From Anseranas semipalmata (Eukaryota > Chordata > Aves > Anseriformes > Anseranatidae), in contig VXAA01006435.1 of NCBI GenBank assembly GCA_013399115.1, forward strand, positions 121,733 through 185,732: a DNA stretch of 64,000 bases, given 5' to 3'. The translations under genes were made by a program, and so were the position numbers. Positions 53,985-64,000 of the stretch are shown here, piece after piece. Below the pieces are notes generated by a model, which saw nothing but the letters and a program-made list of their open reading frames with translations, searched no databases and had not been told where the DNA came from. How positions within the stretch are numbered: the first letter of the stretch is position 1; the number at the start of each line of letters is the position of its first letter.

Positions 53985-54870
53985 AGCCTTCCAGGGTCCC
54001 GCTCGCAGCGTTTGAGAGCCCCCTGCCTCCGTGCTGTTCAGCTCGGAGCGCTATTTCTCGGCTTGGGGTGTTCCCCCCCACCGCCCCCCCCCTCGGCACC
54101 GCGGCTTTGTTCTGCCCAGCGGGCGGGGGCGCGGGGCTCGGGGCTGCCCCTAGCGGAGGCCGCTCGGGGGCTTCCTCGCCCGGGGAAGGGGCTGTTCTGC
54201 TTCGGGCACCTCTGGCAGCCGAGGGGGCGGGAGCTGCAGCCTGGAAGTAGAAAAGGAGGAACAAAAAGAAGGCGGGGGGAGAGGCTGAGAGCCTGCCGGA
54301 CAGCGGGGGAGGCGGGCGGGGCGGCGCTGGCCGCCGCAGGGCTGGGAGCCGGAGGACCGGCGGCTGGAGGAAGAGGAGGCAGGAGGGGATGCGATGCTGC
54401 GTCTGACCCCGCTCCTGCCGAAGGAAGAGGACAGCAGCATCCGAGGGGAAGGAGGAGAGCGGGCAGGAGGCGGCCAAGCTCGCACGGAGCCTGCTGAGCT
54501 CTCCCGGGGCTCGCCCGGCACCCGAGGAAAGTTTCCCGAGCTCGGAGAAGAGAGGGAAGGCGGCATGTGAGAGCCCGCTCCCCCCAGCACCCAGCCGGGC
54601 TTCCAGCCCCGGCCCCACCGGCACCGGCCATGGCTTCGGCACCGCAGACCGAGGGCTGAAGGGGACACCCGGGGCACCCGCTCCCTCCGTCGCCCTCCCC
54701 GGCTCCACGCCCCAGCCCAGGTAAGCATCCCCGCTCCCAGGTGCCTGGCCCTGGCCGAGAGTTTCCCGGCGCTTTGCCCGGGGAAAAGTCTGGCTCTTCT
54801 CCCGAAGGCTGTGTGCGTGTGTGTTGCGAGGCTGGCTGTGCGCGGGGGGTGGCTGTAGCTGGCTGACTGC
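53985..54870 (+). promoter_or_regulatory. TMEM275: CpG island, probable TMEM275 promoter
   Basis: This is the most GC- and CpG-dense part of the window, with C runs and many GCGG/CGGG blocks. It ends abruptly after about 54.87 kb. It lies 4.8 kb upstream of the TMEM275 coding exon on the same strand and includes a consensus splice donor. The long open frames on both strands here, including a 346-codon one on the minus strand, follow from high GC and few stop codons. Which gene it drives is inferred. Confidence 0.75.
54251..54720 (+). other. TMEM275: Probable non-coding first exon of TMEM275 (start approximate)
   Basis: The right border is a consensus donor, CCCAG|GTAAGC at 54720/54721, inside the CpG island. 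The nearest strong acceptor in front of an obvious coding frame is at 59538. In the frame that would continue into the downstream exon there is a TGA near 54405 and no ATG after it, so this exon should be leader. It carries short upstream open frames (see findings). The left limit is a guess because the transcription start cannot be placed. Confidence 0.55.
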
Positions 54871-57800
54871 GGTTTCCGTGTGCTGACCCCTGTCGTTATT
54901 TCGTTGTGCCATGGCACCTCTGGAAAGGGGACTCGTCTGGGGTCTGTCAGATATCTCGGCTCTTCTGCTGTGGCGCAATGGTGTGGAAGGGTGACGGCTC
55001 GATCCCCCTCACTATAACTATGAGGGGAGCATGGTTAGCTGTGCGTGTTCCTGGTGCTGCTGGCATGGCTTTAAATGGTGCTCCTAAATGCTGGCTGGCT
55101 ATGTCAGCATGTCCTTGGAGCTCTAGGAACTCTCACAGAGCTATGAATAAAAGTCTCTGTTTGGCCCCCTGAGAACACAGGGAGGGATGAATATTCCCCT
55201 GGAAGGAATCACTGTATCCTCTGGATTTCCATTACTCTAGCTTGGATATGCAGCTTTTTTTTTTTTTTTCTTGACACTAATGCATTTCTAGCTGAAATGT
55301 TTGGAGGAGAAACCCAGGTTCTAACTGGTAAGAAAAGAACCTGTTTCACACAGCCCAAAGAGAACTTTTCACTCTCCTAATGGAAAGGAAGCTCATCATT
55401 TTGGACAGGATAATTTGGCTGGAGAGAAAGTTGATCATTTTTTAACCGGTTAACTTAACAAAAATTGAAGTAGGAAGGTAAAAACTGCCAGATATCCTCT
55501 GGTAGATCAACAGTGGGAGCAGACCACCACCAGTGAATTCTCATGACTGCAAGTGGGATGGAGAGGGACCCCTCTCCCTGCAGCACCAGCCTGTGCTCTA
55601 GGAGATGACAGGCTTCAGGAGAATAAAGATGCTCCTGTTGTATGTGACAATCAGTATAAAGATGGGCTTTGTGTTGTTCCAGGGTCTTATCACTGAGAGG
55701 ATGGTGTAAGGCATCCTTTGACTTTGGTTGGTTTTGGCTTTATCATCTACTGCTCTGCTGGTTTTCTTATCCCTGTTTCCTCTGGTTTCCCAACATTTTG
55801 GAATCCCCTCTGTGTATAACCCCTCTGTTTTATATGGAGATCAAGACAGGAGCAAACAGTGATCTGCTTTCTAAATGTTCCCAGCCCAAACACGCTGTCT
55901 TGTATTCACTGCTGGCTATGCTGTGCTGCATGTCCTAGCCCTGAGATGGTGCTGTCTTCCAGGGTCTTCTGTCCTCAAGCTGGTGGGAGAGGTCCTCGCT
56001 CCTTGCAGTGTTTTCCTTAGATTCTCCAAGCTCAGTAATGACTCCACTGCTTTCTGCCAGGAAAGGTCTGGTACCCCATATGGGTGCTCCAAGCAAATGG
56101 GATGGGAAGGAAGTTTTGCTTTGGACATAGCGTGGCCAGAGCCACGAAGGTGCACCCTTTCTAGGGTGTGACAAGCTCCAGAACTGCTCACACAGTTTAA
56201 ATGAGATCTCAACCCCTGGCTCCAGTTCTGACCACTCCAACTAGTTCTGTGTGATGGTTCTGGGTATATCTCCATATAAGTAACATGAATGGGTGGGATT
56301 TGGCTATCTGTGCTTTTCTTTGATGCCATCTCAGCGTGCTCGGTGGCTTGGTCCCTCAGTCACCCCTATGTGCTTCTGTTCCTCACACAAGCGTGTGTGA
56401 TACAAACACTTGGATTCACATTTTTACAGCTCTACTCTTTGGGCTGTGTCATGGCTCCTGTGTTAGACCTGGCCCTTTGAACTTACAGAATCCAGGTTTC
56501 ACAACCACAGGTACGACTGCAGAGGCCCAGAACCCTGATTTTTCTTTTTTTTTTTTTTTTTTTTCCCCACACTGTCTGCCATGGTCTCTGACCTTTTGTA
56601 CAGGCTGCTACTGATGTGTTCCCAGACACCCATCCCAACGGGCCTCCTAGAACGATGGCTTCTGGCAAGCTACGCATCACCGCTTTCACTGCAGCAGTTT
56701 ATCTGCAAACTTCCTTTCTTCCCTTTTCACTTGCCAGCAGGCAGGCAGCTGCCAGCGCCAGCCAGCCCCATGGCACAACCCCGGAACTGTCTGCCTGTCC
56801 CAGGGTGACCCAAAGAGGGACTGCTGCCTGCTCCAGCCACGCTGCAGGGCGAGAGGTCTCCATCCTTCTCCAGTGCGTGCCCCGTCCCTGTTTCTGTACT
56901 GTAGATATGATCCCCTCTCTCCTTCTGGGAAGTGGCCATGAATGCCTGCAAAAAGCTGATGGTAGCAGCACCCACCCTGAGCCCTGCTGTATAATTCTCA
57001 CATCATTTATCCTTCCAGAGTGGATATGTGATTTTCTTTTACCTGCTGGAGTGAATTGTCCTTGGGACAGGCTGCCCTGATTTATTACTGCCAGTGGTGC
57101 CTGAACAAGCCTTTTTGTCCCGCTCCTCCCCTGTTACAGCCTGGGGTGATGCCGTGAGGATTGTACCCAAGCTTAACCCCCTGCGCTCATGAAGCCATAA
57201 CCATGAGCAAACATTGACAGGCAGAGAAAAAGAGCTACCAGGGACTGTGCTGGTGTTATCACCACAGCCTTGAAAGCATCCAGAAACCGGCACGGTCCCT
57301 TTGGAATAACTACAGGTGAGAGCTGACAGATGTGATGGACGTCAGGTTGAAGCTCCTTTGGAAAATCTCAGTGGGAACATGCCCTCTGGTCTCTGACCTG
57401 CCTAGGAGCAGAGGCAGCCAGTGTGTTTGTTCATCCCATTAGAGCCCAGCACCTGTGATAGCTGCCTGGCTCTCCCAGGAGCGGGGATTCTCGCAGGGTG
57501 GAAGTAGGTGAGTGCTGAAGAGTCAGGAGGGAGCAAACCTCATAGAGTGAATCTGTGCTATGGATTAATGTTTGTGATGTTTAGCCAGAAGCTGTTTTAC
57601 TGCTGTTGCAGGGCTGGTGAAAGAAGCAGAATCAGGGCTTCAGGTCACATCAGCATGCCAAGGTTCCCAGGCAGAATAAAAGGACACTGCTGGAGAAACA
57701 TGCATATTGTTAGCCTGGCTAATGGAGAAAATACCCTTTCTCTCTTGCACATTCTCAGTTCTGAAAAATCTTTGCCTGCAGAGAGATTTCTCTAGACAAA

Positions 57801-59538
57801 TATCCCCAGACGTGGAAGAATTGAATCCTTCAATGCACCCATCCCTGTCAGCTCCAGCTGATGTCTCACTCCGCAGGAACTTCTCTGAAAGTTCACTGCT
57901 GCACTTCATTCAGATCTAAACAAAAGCCTGAGCAAAGGCAATGAGATGTGACACTGGAGAGAGCAGCAGAGAGAGCTTTGCCTCAGCTGGAGGTGTGGGA
58001 AAATTTTATACCCTGGGAAACATGTTGGAAATGGCCGGCTGATCCCACTGGCATGTTTCAGAGTGATGGGTGAGTTTTTTTTTTTTTCTTTTGTTGTTGT
58101 CGATGTTTTTGTTAATTTAGTGGCTGCAGAGTGTTAATAGCACAACAGTGATTTTTGGCTCTTGCAGTAGAAACCTGTGTGGTATCAGTTTTCCCCCTGT
58201 AGCCCTTGTGTAAGTGATTTGACAGCAGAGGAGGGCAGAAGCTAGGGAGCCAGGCAGGGGAGTACGAGACAGCAGACTGCTGTTGTTTGCAATCAGGCTG
58301 GGAAGAGAATTGCTCTCCTGCCTGTAAAATCAAAGGCATCACCAGCAAACTGCTGGCAATTTGGCTTCTGGCAATTTGGCTTCCCAGCAAAGTTCAGTAA
58401 ACACAAAGCCAGCTCTCATCACGTCCAATAACCCCTTCCATAGACAAGCTGCTGTTGTCAGTCAGGGATACACGTTCCTGCCTTTGGTCCTAGGAAAGGA
58501 TAAGTCCCCACACAGGCTCTCTTCCAGCTCCATCTGCTTGTGCAGGAACCTTGCATAAGTTTGGTTTTACACTTCCTGAGGCAGACAGGCTTCCTTGCCC
58601 CTTCTACATGATCTCCTGTGATCACACCTGGCATGGTGTGATGTATGGTAGAAAGCATGATCTAGCAGGAAACGCACCTGCACCCACTCCAGGGACCTAG
58701 ATTCAGTTTTTCATCTCATCATAGACTACTTCTGTGACTGATGGCAAGTGGATGAGGTTTGTCTCACCTCACATCTAGCTGCTAACTGCTCAGGTTCTCC
58801 TAGTAGTCAACTCAGCCTGCCTATTCTGGTGTCTTGGACATCTGAATCATCTTCTGGTGCTTTTTGTTCTCCGCTGGCTAGAAAGTTGGCCTGGATGACT
58901 AGCTTCAACTACCAGAGAACCGAAATATGGAGCAGAGAGTCTCACTGTCTGTTACAACTTGGTAACCTTAACCATCCACAAATATATTGCATTCACATTG
59001 CAATGAGGGATGATCAAAGCAGTACTGGGGTCAGTTATTTTGGTCAGATGTTGTCTCGGCAATGACTAACACTGTGAGACAAGCTACTGCCCAAATGGAC
59101 AACAGGACATATAGCCTGTCCTGAAGAAACTGTATTTTAAGGGAAGAGTGGATGGAGTAGAGTTGAGAGAGATCTGCATTGGTCTCAAGCCTGTGTGAAC
59201 AACATCTGAGTTCATGATGTGGGTCTGTCTGTCCAGCCACACTGCTGCAATGCTCTGCTGTGGCTCAGACTTGAGGCAGAGCCAAAGTCTAAGCTCTCGC
59301 ATGCTCAGATTCAGTTGTGCTTCATCCAGCTGGATGGCTAAGGGCATTAAGCACACTGACCTCAGTGCTCCAGCCTGAGACTGACTGCATGTGGCCAAGG
59401 CCAGACTTGAGAGCAGGATTTGTACTTACTTGTTGGTACCATCAAACTCAGAGAAAATGCTGGTAACCTTGAATGGTGGTGGAAAGTTGCCTTTGGTTCG
59501 TTGCTCTAACAGTTGTGTGCTCTTCTCTTCCTCTCCAG
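54721..59538 (+). other. TMEM275: Probable first intron of TMEM275
   Basis: This 4.8-kb stretch runs from GTAAGC to CTTCCTCTCCAG. I see no further convincing exon, though additional leader exons are possible. It includes poly-T tracts near 55256 and 56541, and a 15-bp tandem duplication at 58353-58382. Confidence 0.55.
58353..58382. repeat. Tandem duplication of a 15-bp unit
   Basis: CTGGCAATTTGGCTT occurs twice back to back without mismatch. Confidence 0.9.
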
Positions 59539-59629
59539 GGATTTCAAGGCAGCAGGAGACCAACACTCACCTTTTCAGCATAGTGTATGCCCTGTGAGGA
59601 CTGAAGTGACCTCTGAGACTCACCTCAAC
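59539..59629 (+). other. TMEM275: 5' UTR part of the TMEM275 coding exon
   Basis: The exon begins after a strong acceptor, TCTTCTCTTCCTCTCCAG, at 59538. The 91 bp before the ATG include a five-residue upstream open frame (ATG at 59587, TGA at 59602-59604). The main frame is open through this segment but lacks an earlier ATG inside the exon. The ATG at 59513 would lie in the intron. Confidence 0.65.
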
Positions 59630-60178
59630 ATGTTCAGTGAAAAGAGCAGTGCCTCTTTGACCCAGAAACCCAGCCAGAAAAAGACACGACCTCAGGGCCT
59701 CCCCTCCCCTGCTCTCTGCTGTGCCTGTGGACTTTGCATCATGCTGGCAGGGATCAACATCACTTTAGTGGGAGCATTTGCATTTGGGACCTTCCTCCCC
59801 GTGAACAACCCTCCCATCATCATCGGACCCATCTTGCTGGTGGTGGCCTTCACGTTCTTCGGTGCCTGCTGCATCTGCAGCCGGAGGCCACCAGCTCACG
59901 GGGCCAGAAAATCCAAACCAGGTTCCAACATTGGTCTCATCAAGCCTGGCAACACAGCCTTTGAAATTGAAACTAGTGAGCACACAGTACAGGATACCAC
60001 TGCTGTTCAGCTGAGCCCCACAAATTCCCCCATCTCCTCGAAAAAGTCCACACCGGTCCACGAGAACACGAAGACTTGCAAGCTCTTCACCATGGAAGGC
60101 AATGGGCCGGTGGCCAAGTACACGACAGGAGGAGAGGCAATACAGCTCAACTTGCCCAGGGACCTGGCCGCATCCTAA
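59630..60178 (+). CDS. TMEM275: TMEM275-like two-pass membrane protein (182 aa, single coding exon)
   Basis: The product is a small, poorly characterised membrane protein. From ATG at 59630 (A at -3) the frame runs 182 codons to TAA at 60176-60178. Residues 1-27 are polar and basic (QKKTR). Residues about 28-54 form a first hydrophobic span starting CCACGLCIMLAG, and residues about 61-83 a second, ending ACCICS. A basic stretch (RRPPAHGARKSK) follows, then a Ser/Thr-rich tail with EHTVQDTTAVQLSP and a C-terminal EAIQLNLPRDLAAS. The short loop FLPVNNPP between the spans suggests a hairpin with both ends on the same, probably cytoplasmic, side. Juxtamembrane cysteines could be palmitoylated (inference). 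The frame stays open upstream to the acceptor at 59538, but no ATG precedes 59630 in the exon. Identification rests on this architecture, length near human TMEM275 and linkage to MKNK1; function is unknown. Confidence 0.75.
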   Translation: MFSEKSSASLTQKPSQKKTRPQGLPSPALCCACGLCIMLAGINITLVGAFAFGTFLPVNNPPIIIGPILLVVAFTFFGACCICSRRPPAHGARKSKPGSNIGLIKPGNTAFEIETSEHTVQDTTAVQLSPTNSPISSKKSTPVHENTKTCKLFTMEGNGPVAKYTTGGEAIQLNLPRDLAAS

Positions 60179-61639
60179 ACCCAGGCAGAGCTTTTGTTAG
60201 CAGCCAGCCAGATGCTGCAATGGGTGGGCTGGAGTCTGAGATGTACCATTGGTCGGAGGCATGAGGAAGGTGCTTGTGAAAAGCCAGCAGACAGACAGGC
60301 TTCTCTGAATCAATTTAAGGAAGAGGGATGCAACAGCAGGAAAATTCCAGATTTTTGCTGAAAGGAACATGCCCACTACATGGCTTCACAAAGAAAATTG
60401 CTAATGATGTTGCTGTGAGAGGATGAACTGGAAAGTTCCTAGGAAAAGACTGGCTTTTTGGGGAGCAGAATGGAAGAGGAGAATGAATTAATTAGTCTAG
60501 CAGAAGGTGGAAATGTGATGGCTGGAAGGAGGGGCTACACGGGGTGCTGACAAATGACAGCTCTTTCTTTTCAGAAGTGAAGCAATTCTTGAATGTAATA
60601 GAAGCAGAAATGCAGTAAATTACAGCTTGCTGCCACTCAGTCACAAGAAGATTTCAGCATTTTACTGGCGGGCTTTTTGGCAGTAGGGACAAAATATATG
60701 TGTTTACTATTGAAAAAGCAGTGTGAAACAAGCTCCCCTCCTTTGAAAACCCCTGCCCCATTTTTCCTTCAGTTAGGTGACTTTACCACCCATTATAAGA
60801 GACTACGAAACACAGGGATCACAATTAGCATTGGCATTTTCCTCTAGATTTAATCATGCTGGGTTGCAGTGGTGCTGCTCAATACTGTGTGCATCTTGGA
60901 AGGTCAGCCAGGCCAAATCCTTGGGGACAAGCTCCTGGGGTAACCGGAGGTTGGGAGGAGCCTGCAAATGAAATCTTTGGGCAATGATTATATCCTGAGT
61001 ACTGCAGGGAGGCATCTTCTTTTCCATCATTTTATGGAAGGCTGGCCTGGGACATATCAGTATGGGGCAGGGAGCAAATAACTGTATGTGCTTCAGTATA
61101 GCTGTGCTGGAAGATGCTGACTGTATCCCCATTCCCGAGGTGGCTACCACGTCCATTGCATGTAGTGGGCAACCAGGCATGGAACTCCTTGCTGCAGGAA
61201 ACTGGCTGCTAATTGTGCTCCTGGGCTTGCAAAGCAATGGGATGAGTTTGTAGAAGAGAATTCTTAAAGAGTTGTTCAACGGAGAGGTACCTCCACCTCG
61301 GAAAGACCCTGAGCTGGGTGCAGGGTACTAATCTGACTGATTATTGCTGTAAAGGCTTTGTGTTCTTCCCTGAGCAACCACTGCTGGGAAGAAGTGCTGT
61401 GCTAATGGACCTTCTTTCTGACCCCCATAGGGGCTGGTCACATATTTGGTGAGATGTGGTGAGACCCTCACTGGTGAGGGGAAGGACAGCTGTACTAGAC
61501 AGGGCCTGTTTGCAGGGACGTAGCAGTAGGAAGGTGGATTTTGAGTAGGAACAGTCACACAGGTTCTCTGTGTATGGAAATCCTGTATCTGAAATGGGGC
61601 CTTCGGGAGTTTAGGTGACTGGGAAGTCCTATGGACACG
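60179..61639 (+). other. TMEM275: Proximal 3' UTR of TMEM275 (extent uncertain)
   Basis: Non-coding sequence follows the TAA without a clear AATAAA. Open frames here, for example the minus-strand frame at 60854-61279, show no recognisable domain. Confidence 0.45.
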
Positions 61640-62010
61640 AGAGTGACCATACCAGATCATCCCAAAGGCCCATCTAGCCCAGCATCCCATTTCTGACACA
61701 GTCAAGAGCAAGGTCCAGAGAAGAGCATGACAACAGCACAAAATGAGGGTGTTGCTTGTCCAAAGTGCTCCCCCAGCCTCCAACGTGCTACTGCTTAGGA
61801 GTTTCCTGAGCTGGAAGTGGTGCCTGTATTTAGTAGCCCTGAACTGATTCTTTCTTCTTTTACCCCTTGAATGTTTGTCAGCTGTGATCATTTGTGATCC
61901 TGCAGCGTGGAGTTGTACAGCTTAATGAGAGGCCGAAAAGGTCCCTGCCCTTGTTTTATTTTCAGCCTGCACCCTACTAGTTCTCCTTGATGGCCCAAGC
62001 TCCCACACTA
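61640..62010 (+). repeat. Old degraded interspersed repeat of the amniote type
   Basis: Several blocks match, in order, a dispersed element that I recall from bird and reptile genomes: CATACCAGATCATCCCAAAG, GCCCATCTAGCCCAGCATCC, CCCAGCCTCCAAC, AGTTTCCTGAGCTGG, TGGAGTTGTACAGCTTAAT and CTACTAGTTCTCCTTGATGG. The collinear order supports one element of about 370 bp, heavily mutated. I cannot name the family with confidence; a LINE of the CR1/L3 group is possible. Confidence 0.55.
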
Positions 62011-63628
62011 GAAGGGCCAGCAAACAGCCCATGCCTCCCCACACCACTCAGGTTTTCTGGGGCCTTTCTCGTGTTTCTTTCAGCCATCTATTTCCTATGG
62101 TACTTCACATCTCTCGTAGACAGAGGGAGGTAACGCTTCCTAACTTGGCCAGCATCCCATTCAGCCCAGCATCAGCACTTTGCTAGGCTGAGGACATCAC
62201 AGCCCAGAGGCTTCAGCCAGCAGGTGGGTGTGTGGAGAGATGGTGGGGCTGAAAGGGAGATGCTGAAGGAGAGGGAAAGGCTGTGATGTGCCCAGGGCTC
62301 CCCTGGGCCACCAGCAGACCTCTGCATGGCCAGGTTGTGAGGGCTTTATGGCTGGTGTGTCGGGTTAAGTGATGGCACATGGGGTCATGGAGGAGCTAGT
62401 CGGAAGACCCATGCTGCTGTGCAGTCCGTGCACAGGGTGTCCTGGTTGCTCTGGGGAGCTGCTGTGGAGCTGATGGCCCCTTTGTGAGCTTGGGGAGGAT
62501 GAGGCTGACCAGCAGGGCTGGTCTGCTGGCTAGGAGGGGCAGAAGCAGGTCCAGGAGAAGGACATATGTCAGAAGATGTGGGTTCAAGCCTATGCTTCAG
62601 TCTCCAGGTCCTGGGCAAATAATTTAATTGTACTGCTGCTCAGCTGCCTGCCTGTGCAGGAGGGAAAGTAACTGCTCCCAGCTCCACAAAGCTGCTTTAA
62701 AGATGAGCGCATTGCCAAGCTGCAGGGCTGCTATTAGCACACCTGAGTCTGGAGACTGCTTGAAGGCGGATGAGTCTGTATGGTCTGATCTCTGCATGAT
62801 CTCCTTTAGAGCTCATTTTCATGGGTGATCTCTGCTTCCAGCACCAGCTTCCCTTTGGCATCTGGGAACTGCAGTACTGAACAAAAGGCTCCCATGATTT
62901 TTGCCTGCTGGTGAATGCTATAGCAATTAAACAGAATCAGTTGCAGATCTGGGTTTGACTGCCAGGTTGCTGGCTCGCCAGCCTTTTGGAATAGCTCACA
63001 ACACCCTGGAAGTCCTTTAGAGGCACTGCCAATGTGAATATAGTTACTGCAGCACTTTTCTTTGAGCACTTGGGGGCAAAAAAATAGTAAAATCAAGTGG
63101 TATCCATACAAATTCCTCCTCTACTCACTGAAGGCTTGAAAACTAAGTGGAGTATGTGTACTGGAATCACTCCTTATGACAGCTGCACCATGAAATGCTA
63201 CCAGTGATGGATAATACAATGGCAGATCCCATAAAAGTCAAAGGTAAAGGCTCCTTTGGCAGGGAAGGGGGCAGATGCAGGACGCTGAGAGCCAGCTAGG
63301 AGCTCAGTGTGATTCCCACTTGTGTTGTGGCATCAGCCAGCCCTGGGACCTGGTGCATCCCATGCTGCACACACAGAGCTCCATAAAGCAGGCATTGCTC
63401 TGGGAGCTGACACCCTTGGGACCCAAGAGACAACAACTCGGAGGGACAGCACCCAGGCAAGCAGAGGTGTAGGACCAGTGAGATGGTGATGCCCTGGTGT
63501 GGTGGGTCTCTATGCCAAGCTGTGACCCCGACCGTCTGCCCGCACAGCGAGGTGGGCACAGGAACATCTGCTACCTTCCAAAGCATGAGCACCCTGCTTT
63601 TTCCTTTTTCTGTCTTTCGGGATTTCCA

Positions 63629-63644
63629 TGTCTGTCTGTCTGTC
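63629..63644. repeat. (TGTC)n microsatellite
   Basis: About four TGTC units. Confidence 0.8.
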
Positions 63645-63814
63645 CGCCTCTGTGATCAGCTGTGACTAATGTCATTGTGAATCTTGTGCCTCCTCCTTGT
63701 GTAGCAGGAAATAAGGAGAGTTTCTTGTGCTCCAAGTCAGAGTTGCTGGTGTGAGAGTCTTTTTTAAAAATGACTATTTATATGTGTGCAATGTGGAATT
63801 GGGAAAAGACAGAC

Positions 63815-63820
63815 CCATTA
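63815..63820 (+). promoter_or_regulatory. TMEM275: Possible distal poly(A) signal ATTAAA
   Basis: CCCATTAAAATAATTGCAC is followed within about 30 bp by a T/G-rich stretch (TTTGGTTTGCCTGCTCTTTT). If used, the TMEM275 3' UTR would be about 3.65 kb. Assignment to TMEM275 is an inference from strand and the absence of a clear earlier signal. Confidence 0.3.
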
Positions 63821-64000
63821 AAATAATTGCACTCAGTGAACATTTGGTTTGCCTGCTCTTTTGGTCTACCGATAACCTTCTCCCTTTCCCCAAGACTGCA
63901 TGTGCCCCGGGGCTGGCTGTATTCATTTGGCCTTGTGCTCCATGCTCTCCTGGTTGATTTTCTAGCCAGTGCAACTAACTTCAAGCAAAAAGCATCCTGA

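Larger units (their letters stand above)
62011..64000. other. Region downstream of TMEM275, possible distal 3' UTR
   Basis: No coding gene was recognised. A (TGTC)n run lies at 63629-63644. An AT-rich end with ATTAAA near 63815-63820 and T/G-rich DNA after it could be a distal poly(A) site. Frames at 63275-63592 on both strands have no recognisable domain. Confidence 0.45.

Noticed and set aside
53938..54978. A 346-codon open frame on the minus strand over the CpG island
   Set aside because: High GC content lowers stop-codon frequency. The translation is low-complexity Ala/Pro/Arg/Ser with no domain, and competing long frames exist on both strands, so this is a composition effect.
59513..59629. 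A longer TMEM275 start at the ATG at 59513 (221 codons)
   Set aside because: That ATG lies before a strong splice acceptor (ending 59538) within the pyrimidine-rich tract, so it should be intronic. The Met at 59630 is the first in-frame ATG inside the exon.
61328..61891. A 187-codon minus-strand frame
   Set aside because: Part of it is antisense to the degraded interspersed repeat and it has no recognisable domain.

Overview
The window is nuclear DNA from a vertebrate and very probably a bird. Two 5'-truncated CR1 LINEs with typical avian 3' ends are present. The kinase gene has short, GT-AG-bounded exons in compact introns, and its protein aligns closely with mammalian MKNK1. A galliform such as chicken is plausible, but I cannot prove the species from sequence alone. 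Two isolated N bases (12127 and 36260) show this is an assembled genomic draft. There are no bacterial, phage or CRISPR features.

Left third (1 to about 22.7 kb, + strand): one complete kinase gene, MKNK1 (MAPK-interacting serine/threonine kinase 1, MNK1). A CpG-rich promoter and 5' leader lie at the left edge, followed by a long first intron. Eleven coding exons (8135-21090) splice in frame to a 412-residue protein, and a 3' UTR of about 1.55 kb ends near a poly(A) signal at 22629. The protein has the N-terminal basic eIF4G/importin-type region, the MNK-specific DFD motif, the activation-loop threonines, the MNK cysteine cluster and a C-terminal MAPK docking motif. ERK or p38 would activate it to phosphorylate eIF4E on eIF4G.

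Middle (about 22.9-53.9 kb): some 31 kb in which I recognise no coding gene. It holds one CR1 copy, microsatellites, a perfect 42-bp-period tandem duplication and several clusters of homeodomain-type TAAT/ATTA cores that may be regulatory. No kinocilin (KNCN)-like coding sequence was recognised here, although KNCN is a neighbour of MKNK1 in mammals as I recall.

Right (about 54.0-64 kb, + strand): a strong CpG island with a good splice donor at 54721. It probably splices to an acceptor at 59538 in front of a single coding exon for a 182-residue protein with two membrane segments. This is best identified as TMEM275, from its two-TM architecture and its position near MKNK1. The region after its stop holds an old degraded interspersed repeat (about 61.64-62.01 kb) and a possible distal poly(A) signal near 63.82 kb. 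The two genes lie in the same orientation; nothing in the sequence links them functionally.
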